Program-made: the position numbers and the translations under genes | Notes under the pieces: generated by a model | The model's database searches: none | The model's input: the letters and a program-made list of their open reading frames with translations, nothing else | Told to the model about the DNA's origin: nothing | Assembly (NCBI RefSeq): GCF_003633685.1 | Contig: NZ_RBKT01000001.1 | Coordinates: 6,758,001 to 6,822,000, forward strand | Source of the DNA: Micromonospora pisi | GTDB taxonomy: Bacteria; Actinomycetota; Actinomycetes; Mycobacteriales; Micromonosporaceae | Reading direction: 5' to 3' | DNA length: 64,000 nt | Shown here: piece after piece, positions 30,292 through 38,095 of the stretch | Position numbering within the stretch: the first letter of the stretch is position 1 | How the letters are laid out: each line of letters opens with the position of its first letter

Positions 30292-30560
30292 CAGGTCGGT
30301 CCCTTCGGTGCGGGGCGTTCGATGTCGAGGAGTACGCGGCGGCGGATGACGTAGTCGGCCTCGGGGCGTTCGGGCTTGCCCAGTGGCTTTTCGATGCCGT
30401 GTACGAGGACCCACTCCTGGTTCGTGTTCAGCGGCGCCTGGGTGATGCGCAGGTGGAGGTCTCCGACGCCGGGTCGGCGGTTCGCTCCGGTGCCCCGGTA
30501 GTAGTCCTCGCCCTCGGCGTTGACGATGTCACCGACGCTGACCAGCGGCCTACCGGACAT
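30288..30560 (-). CDS. Conserved hypothetical protein, copy 1 (second gene of module operon)
   Basis: This 90-residue soluble protein has a small beta-rich look: VSVGDIVNAEGEDYYRGTG and GVGDLHLRITQ, then VIRRRVLLDIERPAP. No known family was recognised. It overlaps the first gene by 11 bases and the third by four, indicating a translationally coupled trio. It is divergent from the XRE regulator. Confidence 0.7.
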   Translation of the reverse strand: MSGRPLVSVGDIVNAEGEDYYRGTGANRRPGVGDLHLRITQAPLNTNQEWVLVHGIEKPLGKPERPEADYVIRRRVLLDIERPAPKGPTW

Positions 30561-30756
30561 GACGGCCCCCGTTGCGCCGGGCCACCCGATACCCGACCTG
30601 CTGCCCGAGCGTGAGCAGCGGGACCTGGCGCAGGTTCGCCGTACGCTCGTCGGCCCACTGGGGGCGGGGCGACGGCGGTGCGATGGGTGGCTGCGGTACG
30701 GCGGCCCCAGGGGGCCACGGCCAGACGTAGCCCCACCAGCGGCGGACTCGGGACAT
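30550..30756 (-). CDS. Small proline-rich basic protein, copy 1 (first gene of module operon)
   Basis: This 68-residue protein has a Trp/Pro-rich head (RRWWGYVWPWPPG) and a conserved basic tail (ADERTANLRQVPLLTLGQQV, then RNGGRHVR). GAGGAGG lies eight bases before ATG 30756. The tail is conserved in the second copy but the head is not. Function unknown; it is probably transcribed from the divergent region shared with the XRE gene. Confidence 0.65.
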   Translation of the reverse strand: MSRVRRWWGYVWPWPPGAAVPQPPIAPPSPRPQWADERTANLRQVPLLTLGQQVGYRVARRNGGRHVR

Positions 30757-30935
30757 CTCGACACCTCCTCGTCTTGGGTTCGGACCACCTGATGGATCAT
30801 GAAGGGCCCACTCGGTCCCGCTCATGCAAGTGGTTCCGCTGGTAGAAACCCTCCCGCGTTCGGGGCAGACACCACAGCGACCGATGTGTAATGTCCCGGG
30901 ATATCTGCGCTCTGTCCTCAGAGGAGGCACCGAAC

Positions 30936-31706
30936 GTGAATGAGGTTCTTCGGTCCGCGATGACGGCACGCGGCCTGACGGTGGAGTCCCTCGCGCAGCA
31001 AACCGGCGTCGACCGAAAGACCGTGGGTCGGTGGCTGTCGCCCGGTCGGGTGCCGCACGCCCGCACCCGTTCCCGAGCCGCTGCGGTCCTCGGCCTCGAA
31101 GTAGGCGAATTGTGGCCGAACACCGGCCGCCGCCGTGACCCACTCTGGTTCGTACCGTGGGCGCAAGCGGAGCGGGAGGCGACGTCGCTTCGCTGGTTTG
31201 AAGCCCTGGTAGTGCCGGGACTGTTGCAGACCGAGGCGTACGCCCGTGCCGTGCTGACCGACGCGGGGCTGATGTCGCGGGACGCTGTGGAGCAGCGCGT
31301 ACGCACTCGGATGGACCGGCGAGCGATCCTCGCCGGCAACAAGCCGCCGCAGTTCACGGCCGTCCTGGACGAGGGGGTGCTGCGGCGCCCGGTCGGCAGC
31401 TCGCGGGTGATGCGCGATCAGGTTCAGGCGATCATCACGGCGTGCGAGGAGCCACACGTACGAGTGCACGTCGTGCCATCGACGGCCGGCGCGTACGCTG
31501 GCCTGAACGGACCCTTTGTGCTTGCCGCAGGCCCGGGCGGTCGGCTCACCGGTTACCTGGACACGCAACTGGACGGCCAGGTGGTCGACAGCGCCGACAA
31601 GATGGAAGCGCTTCAGGCAGCGTGGGAATCTGTGCGCGGTGAGGCGTTGCCGCACCGACAGTCAATCGACCTGATGACGGAAGTGGCAGAAACATGGACG
31701 ACCTGA
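30936..31706 (+). CDS. XRE family regulator with DUF5753 (WhiJ-like), copy 1
   Basis: This 256-residue protein has an N-terminal helix-turn-helix (about 8-60: GLTVESLAQQTGVDRKTVGR, WLSPGRVPHARTR) and a C-terminal DUF5753 domain (about 80-250: LVVPGLLQTEAYARAVL, VHVVPSTAGAYAGLNGPFVL). Streptomyces WhiJ-type regulators have this layout and work with a DUF397 partner encoded next door. GTG 30936 follows GAGGAGG. It overlaps the DUF397 gene by 13 bases. Copy 2 at 35784 is only about half identical. Confidence 0.88.
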   Translation: MNEVLRSAMTARGLTVESLAQQTGVDRKTVGRWLSPGRVPHARTRSRAAAVLGLEVGELWPNTGRRRDPLWFVPWAQAEREATSLRWFEALVVPGLLQTEAYARAVLTDAGLMSRDAVEQRVRTRMDRRAILAGNKPPQFTAVLDEGVLRRPVGSSRVMRDQVQAIITACEEPHVRVHVVPSTAGAYAGLNGPFVLAAGPGGRLTGYLDTQLDGQVVDSADKMEALQAAWESVRGEALPHRQSIDLMTEVAETWTT

Positions 31707-31885
31707 CCGGCGCCCGGTGGCGCAAGAGCACTCGCAGCAGCGGGAATGGTGGCGCGTGCGTCGAGGTGGCGGACAACCTCCCCGGCCGCGTGCTGGTCCG
31801 GGACACGAAGGACCGTGACGGTGGCACGCTGACCTTCGCTCCCGAGGCGTGGCGGGCGTTTGTCGGACTGGCAAGGCAGAGCTGA
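31694..31885 (+). CDS. DUF397 protein, copy 1
   Basis: This 63-residue protein has the full DUF397 pattern: GARWRKSTRSSGNGGACVEV, RVLVRDTKDRDGGTL and FAPEAWRAFVGLAR. These partners modulate or bind the adjacent XRE-DUF5753 regulator in actinobacterial developmental and stress circuits. The start lies inside the regulator gene. Copy 2 is strongly conserved. Confidence 0.9.
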   Translation: MDDLTGARWRKSTRSSGNGGACVEVADNLPGRVLVRDTKDRDGGTLTFAPEAWRAFVGLARQS

Positions 31886-31932
31886 ACGCCTGTCGTGGAC
31901 GCACCGGTGGGTGCGGGCTGACGGCAGTGACG

Positions 31933-31999
31933 AAAGGCGTCACTCCCTGCTTCTTCTCAAGTGGCCGAATTCTTGGGAGAGACAGGGAGTGACGTCTTT
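31933..31999 (+). ncRNA. Conserved long hairpin downstream of DUF397, copy 1
   Basis: Arms 31933-31949 and 31983-31999 form a 17-bp stem with one G-U pair. An inner stem (CTCAAG/CTTGGG) adds a second level. The same structure lies at 36781-36849, with the inner stem kept by compensating bases. It could be a terminator or a structured RNA. Confidence 0.6.
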
Positions 32000-32067
32000 G
32001 GCGTCCCGTGGGATCGATCAGTGGGCGCGTATCGGTATGCCACTCAACGAGGCAGGGTGAAGCGGTC

Positions 32068-32217
32068 ATGCCGGACTACGGGTTGCTGGTGGGGTTTCTC
32101 GACCAGGAGCAGTCGTTCGACCAGCTAGTGGAGCTGATCGCCCGGATGACCGGTGCGACCGTGCGCGACGTGCCCGGCCAGACTGAGTCGGTCGTCGGCA
32201 GGATCGGCACCGGGTAG
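32068..32217 (+). CDS. Small hypothetical protein
   Basis: This 49-residue reading frame starts at ATG 32068, just after the conserved module tail, with GAAGCGG upstream. It is acidic and helical-looking (FLDQEQSFDQLVELIARMTG). At the equivalent place, copy 2 of the module carries an unrelated longer frame. It may be a real small gene or a truncated remnant. Confidence 0.35.
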   Translation: MPDYGLLVGFLDQEQSFDQLVELIARMTGATVRDVPGQTESVVGRIGTG

Positions 32218-32257
32218 GCACCCAACTATCGTCCGGAGCCTCCGTTGCCCGCCTCGA

Positions 32258-33352
32258 TCAGCGCAGGATCGCCTCGACGAAGTCGGCGCCGAGGCGGGCG
32301 CAGACCGTCAGGTCGAGCTGGTGGTGCACGTACCGCCCGCGCCGGCTCACCGTGGTGAGCCCGGCCTGCTTGAGCACGGTGAGCTGGCGCGAGACCTCGG
32401 GCGTGCTGAGCTGCCACGCCTCGGCGATCTCCCCGGTCGTGTGCGGGCCCCGGGCGAGCGTGCGGGCGATCCGCCGCCGCACCGGGTGGGCGAGCGCGTC
32501 GATTCGCCGCTGGATCAGGTCGAGCGGCACGGGATGCGGCAGCCCGGCCTCGGCCGTCGGATATTGCACGACCGGCCGCCAGCCCGGCGCGTGCACGACG
32601 AGCAGGTGCGGTCGGCCGAACGCGGTCGGGGTGAAGGTGACCCCCTGCCCCTGCGCGGTAGTCGCGTTGTCCTGCAGCTTGTCGATGAGGATCCGCCGTC
32701 CGTCGGGAGAGCGGGTCGTCGCGGGGGAGACCGCCGCGAGCACCGTGTCGAGGCCGTACCGGGCCAGCAGGTCCGCCTTGTGCCGGGAGTCTGCGGCGAG
32801 CTGATGCTGCACCCGGGCCCACGACTCGGCGAAGAAGGCCTGCTCACAGTCCTCCAGGAGGCGGCGCACCCAGGCGCGTACACCCGGAGGGTCGGCGAGG
32901 AGCTGGTCGGCGAAGTCGGCCTGGCGCGGCCCGCGAGCCAGCGCCAGCTCCCGGGCCCGGTGCCGAGCGTCGGCGTCGACCAGCGGTGAGCGCAGGCGGC
33001 GCTGGGGCGTGGAGCCGCAGCTCGTGGTGATCAGAGCAGCCGCGACATAGGTCTCGTCGTCGAGCCGGTCCACGTCGTCGAGCTCGGCGGCGAGGGTGTC
33101 GCGGGGCTGGCCCGGCACGAAGAAGTCGGCCCGAGCCGACCGCCACAGGAAATCGGCCTCCAGCAGCCGGTCGCTCAGCTCCGGCTTGAGCGACGCGGCG
33201 GTCGTGGTGATCCAGCCGTGCAGCGCCGGGTGGTGTGCGGGCTCCGCCAGCGCGTGCAGCATCGCGGCCAGCTCACCCAGCGGTGAGGGAGAAAAGATAA
33301 ACCGTTCATTCGGTACGCCGGTAATGTCGATTGTCAGTCCCACGCCGCCCAT
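32258..33352 (-). CDS. ArsR-type winged-helix regulator with DUF5937-like N-terminus
   Basis: This 364-residue protein has an N-terminal region (about 1-250, opening LTIDITGVPNERFIFSPSPL) that matches the DUF5937-type domain found fused to ArsR helices in actinobacteria. The C-terminal winged helix (about 275-350) reads RRIARTLARGPHTTGEIAEA, LSTPEVSRQLTVLKQAGLTT, GRYVHHQLD. No metal-site cysteines are seen, so it is unlikely to be a metal sensor. ATG 33352 is used; a GTG nine bases on is possible. It is divergent from an MFS exporter with a dyad between them. Confidence 0.85.
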   Translation of the reverse strand: MGGVGLTIDITGVPNERFIFSPSPLGELAAMLHALAEPAHHPALHGWITTTAASLKPELSDRLLEADFLWRSARADFFVPGQPRDTLAAELDDVDRLDDETYVAAALITTSCGSTPQRRLRSPLVDADARHRARELALARGPRQADFADQLLADPPGVRAWVRRLLEDCEQAFFAESWARVQHQLAADSRHKADLLARYGLDTVLAAVSPATTRSPDGRRILIDKLQDNATTAQGQGVTFTPTAFGRPHLLVVHAPGWRPVVQYPTAEAGLPHPVPLDLIQRRIDALAHPVRRRIARTLARGPHTTGEIAEAWQLSTPEVSRQLTVLKQAGLTTVSRRGRYVHHQLDLTVCARLGADFVEAILR

Positions 33353-33385
33353 CGTGACACCACCCGCCGGGGCGGGCCGCGACAC

Positions 33386-33402
33386 TTGACGAGGATCGTC
33401 AA
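33386..33402. promoter_or_regulatory. Candidate ArsR operator
   Basis: A perfect dyad, TTGACGA-N3-TCGTCAA, sits between the divergent ArsR and MFS genes, five bases before the MFS GTG 33408. Its symmetry and place suit autoregulation and control of the exporter. Confidence 0.6.
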
Positions 33403-33407
33403 CCGGC

Positions 33408-34685
33408 GTGGCCCGGGACCACCCGGCGACGACCGTGGTCGGCGTGACGAAGCAGAAGGATGAACGGCTGGGCTGGGCGGCGCTGCTGCACGCCGGCGGC
33501 GGTCCGCGATACACGCTGGCTCTGACGATCGACTCGGTGGGCGGCGGCCTGCTCCGCCCGTTCCTGCTGATCTACGGCATCGTCGTGCTCCACCTGAGCG
33601 CCGGTGCGGCAGGGCTGGCGCTCTCGGCCGGGCTGCTCGCGGGCCTGGTCGTGCTGCCGCTCGCGGGACGGTGGATCGACCGGGGTGCGAGGTCGGCCGT
33701 CGTCGCGGCGACGCTGCTCGTCCGGGTGGCCGGGGTCGGCGTGCTGCTCGCCGGGGACGGCGAGGCGGGCTTCCTCGCCGCGTCGGTGCTGCTGGGGTTG
33801 GGCAGCCAGGCCTGGCCGGCCGCGCATGCGGCCCTTGTCGCCGCGCTCACCACCGGCCGCCACCGGGATTCGGCGCTCGCCGCCGGGCGTTCGGTGCGCA
33901 ACGCGGGCCTCGGCGCCGGAGCGCTGATCGCCACTGTCGCGGTGACGGGCGGGGACGGGGGCCTGCGGGCGCTCGCCGCCCTGACCGGGCTGGGGTTCCT
34001 CGTCTCCGGGCTGCTCGTCGCCTCGATGCGGCTGCGGGTGCCGGACCGCCCGGCGGTGGCGAGCGAGCGGGGTGGGGTGGGGCACCTGACCGGGCTGCTC
34101 TGGGCCAACCTGCCTTTCGCGCTCTGCTTCAGCGTGCTTGAGGTAGCGCTGCCCGCGGTGATGGTGACGCAGCTCGACGTGTCGCCGGTCTGGTCGGCGG
34201 GGATGTTCGTTGGCAACACCGTGCTCGTCATCGCGGTGCAGGTGCCGCTCGTCGTCTGGCTGGGCCGGTGGCACCGCAGATCGGTCCTAGCCGCCTCGGG
34301 GGTGGTGCTCGCGGGCTCCTATCTGGGGTTCTGGGCGGCGGCCGGGGTAGGTGGCGACGCCGGTGCGGCGCTCGTCGCGGTGGTCTGCGTGCTCTACACC
34401 GCCGGGGAGATCCTCTACACGGGCAGCGGGACGGCGCTCGTCATCGCGAGCACGCCGGAGCGGCTGGTGGGGCGTGTGCTGGTGTGTTGGCAGCTCTCCA
34501 CCGGGCTAGGAATGGCCGTCGCGCCCGCGATCCTGACCGGCCTGCTCGCGGTCGGCCCGTCGGCGCTGTGGCTGATGCTGGCACTCACCACACTGGCCGG
34601 TGCGGCCGTGGTGCTGCGCACGCCGACGGGAGAGGGGGTCAGGCCGGGCCGGCGGCGCTCGGCGCGGCTGCGGTGGAGCGGCTGA
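33408..34685 (+). CDS. MFS transporter
   Basis: This 425-residue 12-helix major facilitator has hydrophobic segments from residue 40 onward (LRPFLLIYGIVVLHLSAG and others), an MFS-type arginine loop (LAGRWIDRGARSAVVAATLL) and a basic C-terminal tail. It is probably a drug or metabolite exporter controlled by the divergent ArsR protein. GTG 33408 and GTG 33444 are both possible starts; neither has a good SD, and 33444 would free the operator from the leader. Confidence 0.85.
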   Translation: MARDHPATTVVGVTKQKDERLGWAALLHAGGGPRYTLALTIDSVGGGLLRPFLLIYGIVVLHLSAGAAGLALSAGLLAGLVVLPLAGRWIDRGARSAVVAATLLVRVAGVGVLLAGDGEAGFLAASVLLGLGSQAWPAAHAALVAALTTGRHRDSALAAGRSVRNAGLGAGALIATVAVTGGDGGLRALAALTGLGFLVSGLLVASMRLRVPDRPAVASERGGVGHLTGLLWANLPFALCFSVLEVALPAVMVTQLDVSPVWSAGMFVGNTVLVIAVQVPLVVWLGRWHRRSVLAASGVVLAGSYLGFWAAAGVGGDAGAALVAVVCVLYTAGEILYTGSGTALVIASTPERLVGRVLVCWQLSTGLGMAVAPAILTGLLAVGPSALWLMLALTTLAGAAVVLRTPTGEGVRPGRRRSARLRWSG

Positions 34686-34828
34686 AGGGACACACGCACG
34701 AGACGTACTTGCCGTCACCGACGTGCTCGACGCCCCACCTGGTGCAGAGCGCTCGAACATGCGAGATACCTGAACTCCCGCGACGCGTACTGGAACTCGA
34801 CCTTGCAATCGCCCTGACCAAGGTGCGA

Positions 34829-35122
34829 TCAGGCCGAGGGTGGGGGACGGTCCGGCGGCATCCAGCACATGATGCGGTCGAAGATGGCGCGTACGTCCGG
34901 CGGTGGTCCGAGGGCGGAGTCGTAGACGTGCAGGTCGGAGATGGCGTCGACGAACTGTGTGCCGAGGTAGAGCATCAGCGCGATCCGTTGGTGCCGGAAG
35001 CTCACCGTCAGGTCGAGTCGGGCGTCGGCGCAGGGCCAGGGTTGGGCGCAGAGGCGGCAGCACCAGACCGGTCGCAGGGGCAGGTGGAGTTGCCGGCTGG
35101 CGACCGGCTTCGGCTCGATCAC
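34829..35122 (-). CDS. Conserved hypothetical protein, copy 2 (third gene of module operon)
   Basis: This 97-residue protein is identical to copy 1 except for Leu in place of Ile at residue 24 (CCRLC against CCRIC). The nucleotide sequence differs at 8 of 294 positions. It shows the same four-Cys block, the same GTGA overlap with its upstream gene and the same AAGGGA ribosome site. Such identity beside much more divergent neighbours suggests recent gene conversion or strong selection. Confidence 0.7.
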   Translation of the reverse strand: MIEPKPVASRQLHLPLRPVWCCRLCAQPWPCADARLDLTVSFRHQRIALMLYLGTQFVDAISDLHVYDSALGPPPDVRAIFDRIMCWMPPDRPPPSA

Positions 35123-35397
35123 CAGATCGGTCCCTTCGGTGCGGGGCGCTCGATGTCGAGAAGCACGCGGCGGCGGATGACGTAGTCGGCCTCGGGGTGT
35201 TCGGGCTTGCCGAGTGGCTTCTCGATGCCGCGTACGAGGACCCATTCCCGGTTGTCGTCAGTGTCCGTCGGGACCTGGGTGATGCGCAGGTGGAGGTCTC
35301 CGACGCCGGGGCGGCGGTCCGCCCCGGTGCCCCGGTAGTAGTCCTCGCCCTCGGCGTTGACGATGTCGCCGACGTTGACCAGTGGCCTATCGGACAT
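35119..35397 (-). CDS. Conserved hypothetical protein, copy 2 (second gene of module operon)
   Basis: This 92-residue protein is close to copy 1 throughout. The differences cluster in the middle (VPTDTDDNREWVLV against APLNTNQEWVLV), where two codons have been gained. It is coupled to both neighbours by short overlaps. No family recognised. Confidence 0.7.
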   Translation of the reverse strand: MSDRPLVNVGDIVNAEGEDYYRGTGADRRPGVGDLHLRITQVPTDTDDNREWVLVRGIEKPLGKPEHPEADYVIRRRVLLDIERPAPKGPIW

Positions 35398-35602
35398 GAC
35401 GGCCTCCGTTGCGTCGGGCCACCCGATACCCGACCTGCTGCCCGAGGGTGAGCAGCGGCACCTGGCGCAGGTTCGCCGTACGCTCGTCGGCCCACTCGGG
35501 GCGGGTCGGCGGCGGCGACAGGCGAGGTGGCGACGGCGGGGGCGGCGGCTTGGGGCGGGTACGGCCGGACCACGGCCACACCGACCATCGACGCGAGAGC
35601 AT
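35387..35602 (-). CDS. Small proline-rich basic protein, copy 2 (first gene of module operon)
   Basis: This 71-residue protein starts at ATG 35602 behind AAGGAGG. The C-terminal half (EWADERTANLRQVPLLTLGQ onward) is the same as copy 1. The head is a different Pro-rich stretch (RTRPKPPPPPSPPRL). The conserved part is probably the functional one. Confidence 0.65.
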   Translation of the reverse strand: MLSRRWSVWPWSGRTRPKPPPPPSPPRLSPPPTRPEWADERTANLRQVPLLTLGQQVGYRVARRNGGRHVR

Positions 35603-35783
35603 CTACGACCTCCTTGGGTGGGAGGGGTGCCCCTTGCCGGGGGCACCCCACAGACGCGACCGCCGGGCTCGTACCTCCACCGGCCACGCCGCCTCACGAA
35701 TCACCCTCCGTGATGTGGTGGAACACATACACAGCGTTGCGGTAGGTTCTTCCTGTGTTCGGAACGTCCACACAGGAGGCGCA

Positions 35784-36554
35784 ATGAACCACGTACTACA
35801 GGTGGCAATGGCCGAGGCGGGGGAGACGGCGGAGTCGCTCGCCGCCCAGGTAGGTGTCGACCCGAAGACGGCGGCGCGTTGGCTCAACCCGGGACGCATT
35901 CCCCGTCCGAGGCGGCGGGCGCAGATCGCGGAGATCCTTAGGCGGGACATTGGGGACCTTTGGCCGGACGTCCTCAAGCGTAAGGAGCCCGCGTGGTTCC
36001 GGCAGTGGGCGGACATCGAGCGTGAAGCGATCGCCCTGCGTACCTTCCAACTGTCCTGGATTCCGGGCCTGTTCCAGACCGAGGCGTACGCGCGGGCCAC
36101 GCTGGCAGGCGAGGCGTTCACGCCCAGCGAGGTCGAGGACCTGGTCTCCGCGCGGATCGCCCGCCAGGTCATCCTGCGCCGGGAGCGTCCGCCCCTGCTG
36201 ATCGCTGTCATCGACGCGATGGTTCTGCACCGGTCCGCCTACGGGGACCGGAAACTGATGCGCGAGCAGTGCCTCCACCTGGCCGAGTGCGCCGAGCTTC
36301 CCTCTGTCCAGGTGCACATTGTGCCGCTCAACGTCGGCATGTATCCGGGCCTCGGCGGACCGTTCGCGATCGCCGACCTGTCGGACGGCGGCAAGCGGAT
36401 CGTGCACGTCGACAGCCAGGCCCCCGCGCAGTTCCTGGAACGGCCAGAGGACGTTGCTACGCTTGACCGACGGTGGGAACGCATCCGGGGGGAGGCACTC
36501 CCGCGAGCGCAGTCCCTAGACCTGATCAGGGAAGCGGCGACATCATGGACGTGA
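35784..36554 (+). CDS. XRE family regulator with DUF5753 (WhiJ-like), copy 2
   Basis: This 256-residue protein has the same length and layout as copy 1: HTH (GETAESLAAQVGVDPKTAAR, WLNPGRIPRPRRR) and DUF5753 (LSWIPGLFQTEAYARATL, VQVHIVPLNVGMYPGLGGPF). About half of the residues match copy 1. The recognition helix differs, so the two regulators probably read different sites. ATG 35784 has AGGAGG upstream. It overlaps the DUF397 gene by 10 bases. Confidence 0.88.
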   Translation: MNHVLQVAMAEAGETAESLAAQVGVDPKTAARWLNPGRIPRPRRRAQIAEILRRDIGDLWPDVLKRKEPAWFRQWADIEREAIALRTFQLSWIPGLFQTEAYARATLAGEAFTPSEVEDLVSARIARQVILRRERPPLLIAVIDAMVLHRSAYGDRKLMREQCLHLAECAELPSVQVHIVPLNVGMYPGLGGPFAIADLSDGGKRIVHVDSQAPAQFLERPEDVATLDRRWERIRGEALPRAQSLDLIREAATSWT

Positions 36555-36733
36555 CCGGCGCGCGGTGGCGCAAGAGCACGAAGAGCGGCAACAACGGCGG
36601 CGACTGCGTCGAGGTCGCGGACAACCTCGCGGGTGTCGTGCTGGTCCGGGACACGAAGGACCGTGACGGCGGCACGCTGACCTTCGCTCCCGACGCATGG
36701 CGGGCGTTCGTCGGGCTGGCGAAGCAGAGCTGA
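36545..36733 (+). CDS. DUF397 protein, copy 2
   Basis: This 62-residue DUF397 protein (GARWRKSTKSGNNGGDCVEV, VVLVRDTKDRDGGTL, FAPDAWRAFVGLAKQS) is nearly the same as copy 1, in contrast to the diverged regulator. ATG 36545 lies inside the regulator gene; an upstream in-frame start at 36473 would overlap far more and is rejected. Confidence 0.88.
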   Translation: MDVTGARWRKSTKSGNNGGDCVEVADNLAGVVLVRDTKDRDGGTLTFAPDAWRAFVGLAKQS

Positions 36734-36780
36734 CGCTCGTAGCGGGCGGTGCCGGCGGGTGCCGGCTGACGACAGTGACG

Positions 36781-36849
36781 AAAGGCGTCACTCCCTGATC
36801 GCTCTCAAGTGGCGCAACTCTTGAGCGAGAAGCAGGGAGTGACGTCTTT
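36781..36849 (+). ncRNA. Conserved long hairpin downstream of DUF397, copy 2
   Basis: Arms 36781-36797 and 36833-36849 repeat the 17-bp stem of copy 1. The inner stem is CTCAAG/CTTGAG, fully paired, whereas copy 1 has a G-U there. The pairing is kept although the loop sequence changed. Confidence 0.6.
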
Positions 36850-36906
36850 GTCGACCCTTGAGACCGATCAGTGACGCGCGATCGATCTGCCACTCAACGA
36901 GACAGG

Positions 36907-37200
36907 GTGAGGCGTTCGGTACTCCTCGACGCCGCAGACTTCGAACCGTTCGCGAGCCACCCGTACGTGGTCGACCTGAAACTTAGGAATGCGTCACGGG
37001 AGCCCGAGTTGGCGAACCAGATATTTGACGCCCTTGTCGCTACCGGCGGTTACCAGGTGATCCTAATGGTCGACTCAGGCCCGATTCGCTCCTCGCACTA
37101 CACCGAGGAGGATGCTGGGCACATTCGTACCGCCGAGACGGAGGAGCTTGCGCACTGCGCGCGCGGAGCCCTGCGGAAACCGCTGGTCCTCATCAGTTGA
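36907..37200 (+). CDS. Hypothetical protein
   Basis: This 97-residue protein of unknown function starts at GTG 36907 in the conserved tail of the module. It has mixed alpha/beta character (HPYVVDLKLRNASREPELAN, TGGYQVILMVDSGP). The weak SD makes the start uncertain; GTG 36871 would add 12 residues that read through the tail. Its end overlaps the convergent beta-lactamase-like gene by 8 bases. There is no counterpart after copy 1. Confidence 0.45.
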   Translation: MRRSVLLDAADFEPFASHPYVVDLKLRNASREPELANQIFDALVATGGYQVILMVDSGPIRSSHYTEEDAGHIRTAETEELAHCARGALRKPLVLIS

Positions 37201-38095
37201 GCCGGAGGTGGTCCCGCAAGCTGCGAGCGACCTGCGCCATCAACGCCTCCGCGCCCGGCTGCTGAATGGCCGGCACCCGGGACTCGGTCAGCACCGCGAT
37301 GGCGAACACCTGTCCGTCGGCGTGTTCGACCACCCCGATCTCGTGCCGAAGGTTGAGCAGCGTGCCGGTCTTCGACGACCAGCGGGACGCGTCGGCGCTG
37401 AAGTCTGGCGCCAGCCGCTGCCGTAACACGTTGTCGCCCATCAGCTCCCGTACCCGGGCCGCGACCGGTGGGCGGATCGCCGAGGGGCGCCACAGGCCGC
37501 ACAGCAGTTCAACGAAGGATCGCGCGGTACCGGTGCTGGCGCGGCCGACATCGAGCTGAGCCACCGCGTGGCCCTGGCCGGCCGTCGTCGCGCCGATGGC
37601 GAGGGAATGGGCGAGATGCGCCTGCGCCGGCACGAACCGCTCCGCCGGGGTCTCGACGAGGTCGCGAATGGGGTGACGTACCGCGATGCCGTCGAAACCG
37701 AGCCGACGCAGTTCAGCGGTGACCTCGGCGGGTGAGGTGAGGTCGAACAGGGCGTCGGCGGCGATGCCGTCGCTCACCGAGGTACTGAGATAGAGCAGGT
37801 CGTCGAGGGCGACGGTCGCCGAATGGTGGAATTTACTCAGGCCCGTCGGTCCCGGCGCGGAGATCCGGCCCGGCGTCACCGTGACCGGCGTCGCCCCGTC
37901 GAGCTCGCCACGTGCCATCCGTTCGAGGGTGGCGACCGCGAGCGGCACTTTGACCAGCGACGCGACGGGGAACTCCAGGTCCGGGTCGATGCCGATCTCG
38001 TCGCCGGAATCCAGGTCGCGTACGAGGAACGAGCCGTGCAGACCCCCGTCGTCCAGCGCCTCTCGGGCCTCTCGGATCATCCGTGCGACGTTCAT
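37193..38095 (-). CDS. Class A beta-lactamase-like serine hydrolase, no signal peptide
   Basis: This 300-residue protein has the penicillin-binding fold of class A beta-lactamases: S46-x-x-K49 (VASLVKV), SVSDG as the SDN element, and SKTGTLL as the KTG element. No E-x-x-L-N (the deacylating Glu166) is visible, and there is no export signal, so penicillinase activity is doubtful; an intracellular hydrolase is as likely. Its start overlaps the LysR stop by four bases, so it is co-transcribed with that regulator. Confidence 0.82.
   Translation of the reverse strand: MNVARMIREAREALDDGGLHGSFLVRDLDSGDEIGIDPDLEFPVASLVKVPLAVATLERMARGELDGATPVTVTPGRISAPGPTGLSKFHHSATVALDDLLYLSTSVSDGIAADALFDLTSPAEVTAELRRLGFDGIAVRHPIRDLVETPAERFVPAQAHLAHSLAIGATTAGQGHAVAQLDVGRASTGTARSFVELLCGLWRPSAIRPPVAARVRELMGDNVLRQRLAPDFSADASRWSSKTGTLLNLRHEIGVVEHADGQVFAIAVLTESRVPAIQQPGAEALMAQVARSLRDHLRLN

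Larger units (their letters stand above)
29991..32075. repeat. Duplicated XRE/DUF397 module, copy 1
   Basis: About 2.1 kb are homologous, in the same orientation and gene order, to 34821-36915. The first 400 bases are about 97% identical; the regulator genes are far more divergent. Contents: three leftward genes, XRE, DUF397, hairpin and a short conserved tail. Confidence 0.9.
34821..36915. repeat. Duplicated XRE/DUF397 module, copy 2
   Basis: Direct-orientation homologue of 29991-32075, separated from it by 2.7 kb holding the ArsR/MFS pair. Gene order, overlaps and downstream hairpin are all kept. Confidence 0.9.

Noticed and set aside
29991-36915. Reading the two modules plus the middle segment as a composite transposon
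   Set aside because: No transposase or integrase lies in either copy, no target-site duplication or terminal repeats were found, and divergence between copies is uneven.
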